Assembly: GCA_036490795.1 (NCBI GenBank)
Contig: DASXDG010000259.1
Location: 1 to 12,989 of the forward strand
Length of the DNA: 12,989 bases
Source: JAFARZ01 sp036490795
GTDB lineage: Bacteria > Actinomycetota > Actinomycetes > Streptosporangiales > Streptosporangiaceae
Direction of reading: 5' to 3'
Under the pieces are notes generated by a model. That model searched no databases. It saw nothing but the letters and a program-made list of their open reading frames with translations, and was not told where the DNA came from. The translations under genes and the position numbers were made by a program. Shown in pieces: positions 1 to 5,804 of this stretch. Numbering within the stretch: the first letter of the stretch is position 1; each line of letters opens with the position of its first letter.

Positions 1-112
1 ACCTGGGTGCTGCCGGTCCGTTCCATGGCCTGGACGCTGACCTGGGTGCTGCCGGTCCGTTCCATGGCCTGGACGCTGACCTGGGTGCTGCCGGTCCGTT
101 CCATGGCCTGGG
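1..112. repeat. 39-bp tandem repeat, about 2.9 copies, running off the left edge
   Basis: Two identical 39-bp units (1-39, 40-78) are followed by a third that matches for about 33 bp (79-111) before diverging. Each unit contains the palindrome CCATGG. The unit is a multiple of three and is open in plus frame 3, where it encodes the 13-residue unit LGAAGPFHGLDAD and joins in frame with the CDS at 126. It is also open in plus frame 1 (ending at a TGA at 184) and in a minus-strand frame (SVQAMERTGSTQV). Perfect identity between copies indicates recent expansion. The number of copies beyond the edge is unknown, and such arrays often break or collapse in short-read assemblies. Confidence 0.95.
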
Positions 113-125
113 GGCCGGCGGCGAG

Positions 126-647
126 ATGGCCGTCAACTTCATCAAGAACATCTATCCGTTGGTGGACATCGTCCAGCGCCAAGTGAACATAATGACTGCG
201 ATCCGTCGCTCGTTCGAGGGCACTCAGCGCCCGTATGCGCCGCCCACGACGCATGTGACCTCCCGCGGCGACATCACATGGAACACTCTCCCGGCTGACC
301 CTCCGACGGCTGCGGAGCTAGTTGCCGAGGTTCGCCATGCTGAACCGGCAGTCGCTGCCTATCTCGGCCAGGATCTGGCCGCAGAAGAGGTCGAAGAGGT
401 CAAGCGGCAGGTAGATACGATTCAGGCAGATCCTGAACTCAGCGGGAAGATTCGCCGGCTGGTCGAACGCATCGATTGGTCCGAAGTCCAAGGCATGACT
501 CCGTGGGCTGCGCTCGTGGTCGGCGCTGTAATTCTGAACCGGTATGCAAACACGACCTCTCCAGTGGTTACGAACAAGCTGACCACCCTGGTTTTGATAG
601 CCGCAATCGCCGCGATCATCGTTTCCGTGCAGTTGAGCGGCAAGTAG
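126..647 (+). CDS. Hypothetical protein with C-terminal membrane segments, possibly extended N-terminally by 13-aa repeats
   Basis: I do not recognise a family. From the ATG at 126 the product is 173 aa. It has a mixed N-terminal part, a charged and probably helical stretch (about 62-115, rich in E, A, V, R), a first hydrophobic segment (about 125-140) and a strongly hydrophobic C-terminal segment (about 152-171) ending in SGK. This suggests a tail-anchored or hairpin membrane protein with a mainly soluble N-terminus. The frame is open upstream through the 39-bp repeats to the window edge, so the true protein may start outside and carry repeats of LGAAGPFHGLDAD. The ATG at 126 has only a weak, poorly spaced purine stretch before it, so the start is uncertain. 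No gene follows closely on this strand, so no operon partner is visible. Confidence 0.6.
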   Translation: MAVNFIKNIYPLVDIVQRQVNIMTAIRRSFEGTQRPYAPPTTHVTSRGDITWNTLPADPPTAAELVAEVRHAEPAVAAYLGQDLAAEEVEEVKRQVDTIQADPELSGKIRRLVERIDWSEVQGMTPWAALVVGAVILNRYANTTSPVVTNKLTTLVLIAAIAAIIVSVQLSGK

Positions 648-799
648 TGGCGCATCGGGCGCGGGGTCCTCGGCGGCCGGGGGAGCCGTGTGATCGAACA
701 GGTGGGGCGCAGTCGGCGGCGAGGCTGGTGGCCCCGCACGCCGGGACGAATAGGGGGCCGGACGGGCTAGAGCGTGTCCTCAGTGGCCGGGGCGACGCA

Positions 800-990
800 A
801 AGCGGGGGCTCCCGGCCGGGAGCTCGCGGCGTATCTGCGGGATGCTGGGGACGGTGCCGGTGGCGCTCGGGTGCGGCAGGTACGCGGCGGATCATGCCCA
901 TCAGCAGTTCATAGGACCCGACCAGGCTTTACGGTCGGCCAGGCGGCGACGGCAGCGCTAACCGGGCGGTGAGATAGACCGTGGCGGAGT
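800..990 (-). pseudogene. Decayed partial copy of the downstream DUF2637 gene and its terminator
   Basis: This stretch aligns with the intact DUF2637 gene and terminator at about 1622-1975. Bases 800-823 match the terminator hairpin, 821-860 match from 1728, and 871-985 match from 1858. Relative to the intact copy it lacks roughly 80 bp at the hairpin/gene junction and exactly 80 bp inside the gene. It also has a 1-bp length difference near 935 and scattered substitutions, so the reading frame is destroyed. Only the part coding for the last membrane helix and the C-terminal region remains. The bases before it (648-799) hold nothing I can recognise. It is either a relic of a tandem duplication or of a second related element inserted nearby. 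Confidence 0.8.
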
Positions 991-994
991 TGTT

Positions 995-1327
995 ATGGCT
1001 ACCCGGCGCGTCTTCGGGGGGAAGGAACTGCCCCCTGAGAGAATGGCGTATATGGAAAAGTTCTGTCACAAGTGCCGACACGTAGTCGTCAGCGGGGTGT
1101 GCATTGCCTGCGGCTTGTTTGTCGGGTCGGGCACGACAAACCCGACAACGCATGTGCCCTTTGAGCCTGCGGTCACTGCGCCTGCCGTCGTCTCACCGGA
1201 CAATCCGCACGTCCCGGAACAGTCCTTCAACCTGCGCTTGTCGACTGTGGAGTATGGCAGCGGCACAATCTCGGCTACGCAGGATGAGGGTGGGGCCGTC
1301 GATGTGCTTAGCGTTGTCCGCACCTGA
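995..1327 (+). CDS. Small hypothetical protein with a zinc-ribbon-like CxxC...CxxC motif
   Basis: The product is 110 aa. Cysteines at 24, 27, 36 and 39 form CHKC-x8-CIAC, a spacing typical of small zinc ribbons that bind one metal ion. The remainder is Pro/Thr/Val-rich and low in complexity up to about residue 70, then polar. The ATG at 995 is preceded by GGCGGAG at a suitable distance, which favours this start over the internal ATGs at 1043 and 1052. The gene begins exactly where the decayed DUF2637 copy ends, so its ribosome-binding site may derive from that relic. Third-position G/C is only moderate. A role in nucleic-acid or protein binding would be typical of zinc ribbons, but no specific function can be given. 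An overlapping minus-strand ORF has no such motif. Confidence 0.5.
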   Translation: MATRRVFGGKELPPERMAYMEKFCHKCRHVVVSGVCIACGLFVGSGTTNPTTHVPFEPAVTAPAVVSPDNPHVPEQSFNLRLSTVEYGSGTISATQDEGGAVDVLSVVRT

Positions 1328-1393
1328 GCGGGAGCCTTCGAGGCGGAAAGCTGATGACCGGTGGCCCGAGTTGGTTGTTAAGTTGATGCCTTT

Positions 1394-1581
1394 GCGCCAG
1401 GTCGACCACGGCGCGCCCGGTCGAGCGGGGCCGGGCTCCAGGCCCTGCGCCAGGCTGACCACCACAGGTGCCTGGCCGGTCGGCGAGCGCGTGCCAGGTC
1501 GGCTACGGCGGCCGGTCGACCCATGGCCGGGCCGGGCGAGCAGGGCTTCGCTCCCCAGGCTGACAACCCCGGCCGATCGAG
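1394..1581. repeat. Degenerate repeat field between the small ORF and the DUF2637 terminator
   Basis: The 336-base gap from 1328 to 1663 holds no convincing gene. Within it, four imperfect direct repeats of a GC-rich pattern resembling GCCAGGTCGACCACGGCG followed by CCGGTCGAG start near 1394, 1447, 1491 and 1553, at irregular 44-60 base intervals. GGGCCGGGC-type sequence lies between some of them. The copies are diverged and include small indels. They could be remains of a tandem array or of a cis-acting site of a mobile element, but GC-rich composition alone produces some of the similarity. Confidence 0.35.
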
Positions 1582-1625
1582 TGGAGGCGGCCTCCCGGCC
1601 CGCGCCAGCGCCCGAAGACACAAAA

Positions 1626-1651
1626 GCGGGGCTCCCAGCCGGGAGCCCCGC
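1626..1651 (-). terminator. Rho-independent terminator of the DUF2637 gene
   Basis: There is a perfect 11-bp stem (GCGGGGCTCCC, 1626-1636, pairing with 1641-1651) around a 4-base loop. Read on the minus strand it is followed by TTTTG (1625-1621). It sits 12 bases past the stop codon of the DUF2637 gene, the expected position and polarity. A degenerate copy of the same hairpin lies at 803-823 in the pseudogene region. Confidence 0.85.
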
Positions 1652-1663
1652 CAAGAACGCGTC

Positions 1664-2257
1664 TCAGGAGCGTGCCATGCCGGTCAGGTACGCCTGGACT
1701 TCCTGCGCCCTGGGCTGGCCGCATCGTAGCTCGCGGCGTATCTGCCGGATGCTGGGAACGATGCCCGCGGCGACTTGATCTCCGAACATCGCGGCCACTC
1801 CGGACGGCAAATAATCCGCACTGGGTGCGTCGGCAGGTGCGTATCCGGCTGGCTCAGGTGCGGCAGGTACGCGGCGGATCATGCCCATTAGCAGCTCATA
1901 GGACCCGACCAGGCTCACCGCCGGCCACGCTGCGACGGCAGCGCCAACCGGCCCGTGAGACAGGCCGTGCAGGACGTTCGCGGTCAGCGTCGCGGCGATG
2001 CCGAGGCCGAGTAGCCACCGGGCGAGCGCGGGTACGGGGAGATTGCGGCGGGCCGAGTCGAGCAGGACCATCGAGGCGGCGAAGATCAGGCCGTCAATGG
2101 TCAATGGCTCAAGGTGCGCAATGATGCCCGTCTCGCCGTGTGCGGATACGAGCGCGTACGCGTGCTCGTAGCTGACCACGGCAGCGACCACCGCGACGCC
2201 GGCCACGGCCGCCGCCGTGGTGACCCTGATCATCTTCCCGGCGCGGTCGATGCTCAT
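1664..2257 (-). CDS. DUF2637 domain-containing membrane protein
   Basis: The product is 197 aa. It starts with a short basic N-terminus, then has four predicted membrane helices (about 10-31, 50-67, 80-98 and 103-125) with the DUF2637-type run YEHAYALVSAHGETG and a conserved-looking PLTIDGLI. A Pro/Ala-rich linker (about 130-150) leads to a small C-terminal segment, SIRQIRRELRCGQPRA, that resembles a winged-helix or DNA-binding tail. DUF2637 proteins are common on actinomycete plasmids and integrative conjugative elements, often near replication and transfer genes, but their biochemical role is not established. The ATG overlaps the stop of the upstream gene as ATGA, indicating a two-gene operon ending at the terminator at 1626-1651. 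The 5' neighbours expected in a complete element are missing. Confidence 0.85.
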   Translation of the reverse strand: MSIDRAGKMIRVTTAAAVAGVAVVAAVVSYEHAYALVSAHGETGIIAHLEPLTIDGLIFAASMVLLDSARRNLPVPALARWLLGLGIAATLTANVLHGLSHGPVGAAVAAWPAVSLVGSYELLMGMIRRVPAAPEPAGYAPADAPSADYLPSGVAAMFGDQVAAGIVPSIRQIRRELRCGQPRAQEVQAYLTGMARS

Positions 2258-2625
2258 CGGCTGCCTGCCCGGTGTGCCGCGCGGCGGGCGCGCTCTGACC
2301 AGATCACGGTAGAGGCCGCCCGGCCGCCGAGACGCCGCGCCCAGGCCGAGCGGAGCACGGCCCGCACGGCATCGTCAGCGTTGTCGTGTTCGGTATCCCG
2401 GTCGCGCATGTTGCCCGCGCGGGTCATGCCCGCGTACCAGTACGCCACCCAACGATCCCCGGCGCGCTCGATCGCGCCGGCGTGTTCCCCGCCGATGCGC
2501 ACGCGCAGCACGCCATGTATCGGCCGTTCTGCGGGCAGTTCGCCCCAGCAGGTCACGCCTGCGGACGCGGGTCGTACGGTCGGCGCAATCCCAGTGGGCG
2601 TGGTGATGCCGGCGAGTAGGTTCAT
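2254..2625 (-). CDS. Hypothetical protein co-transcribed with DUF2637
   Basis: The product is 123 aa, starting at MNLLAGITTP. I chose this ATG (2623-2625) because GGAG lies about 8 bases upstream. An in-frame upstream ATG at 2688 would add 21 residues without a ribosome-binding site. The protein is soluble, with no signal or membrane segment. A central part (about 35-65, RPIHGVLRVRIGGEHAG then GDRWVAYWYAG) looks like a small beta-rich domain, followed by a basic Arg/Ala-rich C-terminus (about 85-123) that could bind nucleic acid. It overlaps the DUF2637 start by four bases (ATGA), so the two are probably co-translated. I associate similar small proteins with DUF2637 genes on actinomycete mobile elements from memory only, and no function can be assigned. 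Confidence 0.65.
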   Translation of the reverse strand: MNLLAGITTPTGIAPTVRPASAGVTCWGELPAERPIHGVLRVRIGGEHAGAIERAGDRWVAYWYAGMTRAGNMRDRDTEHDNADDAVRAVLRSAWARRLGGRAASTVIWSERARRAAHRAGSR

Positions 2626-3177
2626 ATCTGGGTCTCCAGTCGCTGTGGTCGGTTGGGGGTCAAGGGCCGTCGCTGCCTGGCAGGGCATGCGGCGGCCCGT
2701 TTCGATGACGCGCAGGGATTGACCAGAAGGTCTAGATTCGGCCTTTCCTTGATACCTGACTTGCTACCGCCGGGCAGGTAGCCGTGTGCTTCTACAGGTC
2801 GGCGGCGAATGCGTCCGATGATCGCAATGCGCCTTTGAGCTGGCGCGGATGTCTCCGAGTGATCCTTGATGGTTCCCTGATCTTGGGAGTTCAAGTCCCC
2901 CCGCCCGTACACAATGCTTACGGCATCCCGGCGCCCGCTGATGGTCGCGGCGTCCAGGTTGACACTACGGGCTGTCCCGCAGGCCAGGGCACTGGCAAAT
3001 CTACGCCGATCGAGGCATACGTCTACAAGAACGGACCGAGGCCGCCAGCGGTCTCGGCCGGGCAGCCAAGCCCGGTCCAGTGCCCGGTGCTGGCCGCCGC
3101 CCACCAGTGCCTACCGCGTCACAAATGGTCACTGGTGTCGCTCCTGTCACCTAGCCCCCTCGCTGCCGGGTGATTAA
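2626..3177. other. Gene-poor stretch, possible mobile-element boundary
   Basis: I find no convincing gene here. Open frames exist on both strands but lack consistent codon bias, ribosome-binding sites or recognisable domains. Visible items are a small hairpin (GCTACC 2763-2768 with GGTAGC 2777-2782), the tRNA-like 3' end at 2885-2912, three GTCAC words at 3118, 3128 and 3146, and a reverse-oriented TACCGCG at 3112-3118 that matches the motif of the array at 3178-3254. The promoter of the minus-strand pair should lie in its left part, but I see no clear -35/-10 pair. Confidence 0.5.
2885..2912 (+). other. tRNA 3'-end-like fragment (leucine type), possible att scar
   Basis: GGGAG-TTCAAGT-CCCCC (2885-2901) has the layout of a tRNA T-arm with a 7-base loop, with one A/C mismatch in the stem. 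It is followed by CGCCCGT and an A-C-A tail, the position of the acceptor 3' strand. TTCAAGTCCCCCC is typical of actinobacterial tRNA-Leu genes. No matching acceptor 5' strand (ACGGGCG), D-arm or anticodon arm is found in the preceding 90 bases, so this is not an intact tRNA. Integrative elements that target tRNA genes leave such 3' fragments at the far end, and it may be one. A chance match is possible. Confidence 0.35.
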
Positions 3178-3254
3178 CGCGGTAATTCTTCTTATCGCGG
3201 TAGAAAAGGTTGCTGTGAGCATGGTTTTTTACCGCGTAGGACTCTATTACCGTG
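3178..3254. promoter_or_regulatory. Symmetric array of four CGCGGTA-type sites
   Basis: CGCGGTA occurs at 3178-3184 and 3196-3202 on the plus strand, 18 bases apart. Its reverse complement TACCGCG occurs at 3230-3236, and TACCGTG (one mismatch) at 3248-3254, again 18 bases apart. All four are placed exactly symmetrically about position 3216. The inner pair extends to CGCGGTAGAAAA/TTTTTTACCGCG (3196-3207, 3225-3236), and the centre itself is a short dyad, TGCT-GTG-AGCA (3211-3221). The region is more AT-rich than its surroundings. It is most likely a binding site for a dimeric or tetrameric protein: a repressor operator, a recombinase attachment site with arm sites, or a partition or replication site. 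A stem-loop in RNA is also possible. Confidence 0.6.
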
Positions 3255-3352
3255 CTAACCCCACCGAGGGCGGTGCGGGAGTGGTTGCCGTGACGATCCC
3301 GTATCTGTGCGACTTCCGATAACGGAGGCGCGCGGTGGCGCGAATCGACGTG

Positions 3353-4321
3353 CTAGAAGGACTGGGCGGCGACGTCTGCCTGGCCGTTGGCTACTAGCCA
3401 GGTCAGCGCCTCATGCAGGGCGTCGAGTGACGTGTACCTCGGTGCGTAGCCGAGGACCTCGCGGGCCCGGGCGATGCTCGCCGTGATACCGCGGAACGTG
3501 TGCTCCCTGGTGGAGGAAGCGTGCTCGGCGCCGACCTGCCGCTCGAACTCGGTCCAGTCCACGAAGTCCAGTACCGGCTCACGGCCGAACCATCGCGCCG
3601 CGCCAGTGGCCAGGCCTCGCAACGTCATCGACTGCGCGGCGACCACGTGGAAGCTGGAACCGATCGCGGCCGGCCGGGTCAGCGCCAGTTCGAAGGCCTG
3701 CGCCACGTCGTCGGCGTGTACGTGGTTCAGCACGCCGAGCCCGTGATCGGGCAGCGGCAGCGCGTGCCCCGTCGCCAGCCGGGTCCAGACGAGGGGATCC
3801 AGGTTGCCGGCCGGCGTGATGACCGGCCAGCCGGGACCGCTGATGTGGCCGGGATGCAGCACGATCGAGGGCACGCCGCCCGCCAGCGTCTCGCGGTGCA
3901 GCAGCGCCTCGATCTCCGCCTTACCGGTGCCGTAGTCGCCGTAGGCGGTGCGCGGTTCGTCCTCGGTGACCGGCACCCGCAGCGCCGGGCCGTGCACCCA
4001 GATCGTCCCGCAGTGCACCAGCAGCGGACGGGACGGTCGCAACGCGGCCACCAGTTGCCGCGCCGACGACGCGGTGAAGCAGATCAGGTCGATCACGACC
4101 TCCGGGCACAGCGCGGCCACCCGTGCGCCGAACGTGCCGGCGGTGTCCTCGGCCTCGCGGTCCACTGTGATCTGGGTGACGGCGGCCCACTCCGGGCTCG
4201 GGTGGTAGGGGCCGCGTTCGCCGCGGCTCATGGTGATGACCTCGTGACCGGCCCGAACCAGCCGCGGCACGAGATAGCTGCCGATGTGCCCGCTGGCGCC
4301 GACGATGATGACCCGACTCAC
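3353..4321 (-). CDS. NAD-dependent epimerase/dehydratase family protein (extended/atypical SDR)
   Basis: The product is 322 aa, the usual length for the family. The N-terminal Rossmann fold shows the nucleotide-binding glycine motif GASGHIG (residues 8-14) right after beta-strand VIIV. The catalytic YxxxK pair is Y130/K134 (YGTGK), with the upstream strand LLVHCGTIWVHG (about 100-111) in the position that carries the active-site Ser/Thr (T106 here). The C-terminal half (about 155-320) would bind the substrate, commonly a nucleotide sugar or small carbonyl compound. The start is a GTG at 4319-4321, with a GGCGAG-type sequence immediately upstream, so the ribosome-binding site is weak. It is divergent from the secreted-protein gene across about 95 bases, and nothing nearby fixes a substrate. 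An NmrA-like or reductase role is the main alternative to epimerase. Confidence 0.85.
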   Translation of the reverse strand: MSRVIIVGASGHIGSYLVPRLVRAGHEVITMSRGERGPYHPSPEWAAVTQITVDREAEDTAGTFGARVAALCPEVVIDLICFTASSARQLVAALRPSRPLLVHCGTIWVHGPALRVPVTEDEPRTAYGDYGTGKAEIEALLHRETLAGGVPSIVLHPGHISGPGWPVITPAGNLDPLVWTRLATGHALPLPDHGLGVLNHVHADDVAQAFELALTRPAAIGSSFHVVAAQSMTLRGLATGAARWFGREPVLDFVDWTEFERQVGAEHASSTREHTFRGITASIARAREVLGYAPRYTSLDALHEALTWLVANGQADVAAQSF

Positions 4322-4416
4322 CTCGCCATACTCGCACGGCGCGGCGCGCCAAGATCAAACGGGCCTCTCGCTACACTCGGTAGCTGATCTGATGCCTAGT
4401 GTCTTCGAGGGGCGGC

Positions 4417-5571
4417 ATGGCGGGCAAGCTAGGTGGATGCGCACGGGTGGCGCTGGCTGCGGCGATCGCGCTTGGCGGCGTGGTGCTGTACCCGGCCGCG
4501 CACGCGTCGGACATCGTCGCCGAATACGGCGACTGGACGGTATCAGGTAAAACCGGGACGGTGATGGTACCCGGCAGTTACTTCCCTGTCGGCGACGTCG
4601 ACAGCAATGCCCGCGTGTTCCGCGTCTTCTCCGGCAAGTCGACGTACCTGAACAGCTCGACGCCGCCCGGCCAGGAGTTCGGCAGCTCTCAGGGCCACGA
4701 CTACCTGCAGTTCGGCGCTGCCTCGACCACTCAGCCGTCCAAGACCACGATCACCTTCGCCACGCCAGCGCCGGCCGGCTGGGGTTTCGTGCTCGGTGAC
4801 ATCGACGCCGAGAAGACGACGATCACGGCTACCGGCGCGAACGGCGGCGACCTCCCCGCGGCCGACCTCGGCTGGAAGGGCGCTTTCAACTACTGCGAGA
4901 ACACGCCCCGCCCCGGCACCTGCACGAATCCGCCCTTTGACGACAAGCCGGTATGGGACGAGGCCACCGCCACGCTGACCGGCCACGGCCCGGATACCAG
5001 CGGCGCGTCAGGCTGGTTCATGCCCACCAAGCCGGTCAAGCGGCTGACGATCAAGTACTCGGTGATCACCGGCATTCCGGTCGCCCAGCTGTGGCTCGCC
5101 GCGAAGTGGCAGAAGCAGAAGCCGGACATCGTCATCGACAAGACCGCGTCCCCGGTGCACGTGCTTCCCGGCGGCATAGTCCACTTCAAGATCACGGTCA
5201 CCAACCAGGGCGACGCGCCGGAACCGCTGGCGAGCTTCCGTGACGACATGAGCGACGTCATCGACGACGCGCACTACCTGAACGACGCGCACGCGGACGG
5301 CGGAACGGTCAGCTACAGCGCGCCCGAGCTCTCCTGGTCCGGGCCGGTTCCGCCGCACGAGACCAGGACGATCACGTACTCGGTGCGGATCGACGAGCAC
5401 CTACGCGGGAACGGGCGGATCCGCAACGTGGTCATCGCCGAGGGGCACCGGACCACCTGCGAGGACAAGGGCTGCGGTGTCAACGTGCACATCGCCGTGA
5501 CCGTCCCGTGCCGTGCCGCCGTCTCAGCGGACCAAGGCACGGCGAAAGCCGTTACCCGCTACGGCTGCTGA
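4417..5571 (+). CDS. Secreted protein with a C-terminal DUF11-like domain
   Basis: The product is 384 aa. I chose ATG 4417, preceded by GAGGGG at good spacing. A GTG at 4399 would add six residues but has no ribosome-binding site. Residues 1-30 are a Sec signal peptide (basic start, Ala/Leu core, likely cleavage after AHA). Residues 31-230 form a beta-rich extracellular region including GWGFVLGDIDAEKTTITATG. Residues about 235-365 (from PDIVIDKTASP, with VHFKITVTNQGDA and later RTITYSVRI) match the DUF11/conserved-repeat type found in actinobacterial surface proteins. Six cysteines occur: two in FNYCENTPRPGTC, two in TTCEDKGC, and two more in VPC and the last residue. There is no LPXTG motif, sortase tail or C-terminal membrane helix, so it is probably released or held non-covalently. 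A hairpin follows the stop codon. Confidence 0.75.
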   Translation: MAGKLGGCARVALAAAIALGGVVLYPAAHASDIVAEYGDWTVSGKTGTVMVPGSYFPVGDVDSNARVFRVFSGKSTYLNSSTPPGQEFGSSQGHDYLQFGAASTTQPSKTTITFATPAPAGWGFVLGDIDAEKTTITATGANGGDLPAADLGWKGAFNYCENTPRPGTCTNPPFDDKPVWDEATATLTGHGPDTSGASGWFMPTKPVKRLTIKYSVITGIPVAQLWLAAKWQKQKPDIVIDKTASPVHVLPGGIVHFKITVTNQGDAPEPLASFRDDMSDVIDDAHYLNDAHADGGTVSYSAPELSWSGPVPPHETRTITYSVRIDEHLRGNGRIRNVVIAEGHRTTCEDKGCGVNVHIAVTVPCRAAVSADQGTAKAVTRYGC

Positions 5572-5583
5572 GGTACCGGAACT

Positions 5584-5628
5584 GAAGATCGTTCGGCGGG
5601 TAACCGCGGAAACCGCCAAACGATCTTC
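5584..5628. terminator. Long inverted repeat after the secreted-protein gene
   Basis: GAAGATCGTTCGGCGG (5584-5599) pairs with CCGCCAAACGATCTTC (5613-5628) over 16 positions with one C/A mismatch, around a 13-base loop. It starts 12 bases after the stop codon, so a terminator is the simplest reading. No T-run follows on either strand, so termination would be of the U-tract-less type. An operator role for the downstream transporter operon is possible, because sugar-uptake operons are often controlled by palindrome-binding regulators. Confidence 0.55.
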
Positions 5629-5804
5629 GCTACGGGCTGCGAACAAGCAAAAATCGCGGATCAGGCCCGACCCTGTTCCGCGTTGGCAGATCGCAATCTG
5701 CCCAGCCTTTCAGGATTTCACTTTTTCTACAAAGTAGCAATGATGTTACGTTTTTGACGCCCTGTGCTCGCTTGCTTGTTACTTGCCTCGGCTTCACTGC
5801 CAGC

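Noticed and set aside
1..112. CRISPR-like array
   Set aside because: The copies are directly adjacent with no spacers and the unit is a multiple of three, as in a protein-coding tandem repeat.
1104..1778. 224-aa plus-strand ORF across the repeat field and DUF2637 terminator
   Set aside because: It runs through the end of the small zinc-ribbon gene, the terminator hairpin and the antisense of DUF2637. Its composition is Arg/Pro/Ala-rich shadow sequence with no motif.
2811..2912. Complete tRNA gene
   Set aside because: Only the T-arm and acceptor 3' strand can be recognised. No matching acceptor 5' strand, D-arm or anticodon stem could be placed.
2784..3173. Plus-strand ORF with a Walker A-like AGQGTGKS
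   Set aside because: There is no ribosome-binding site, no further P-loop NTPase motifs and no consistent codon bias. The frame crosses the tRNA-like fragment, so the motif is probably chance.
3335..3397. 20-codon ORF starting at GTG 3335 with a GGAGG upstream
   Set aside because: It overlaps the end of the convergent epimerase gene and is too short to support without homology, although the ribosome-binding site is good.
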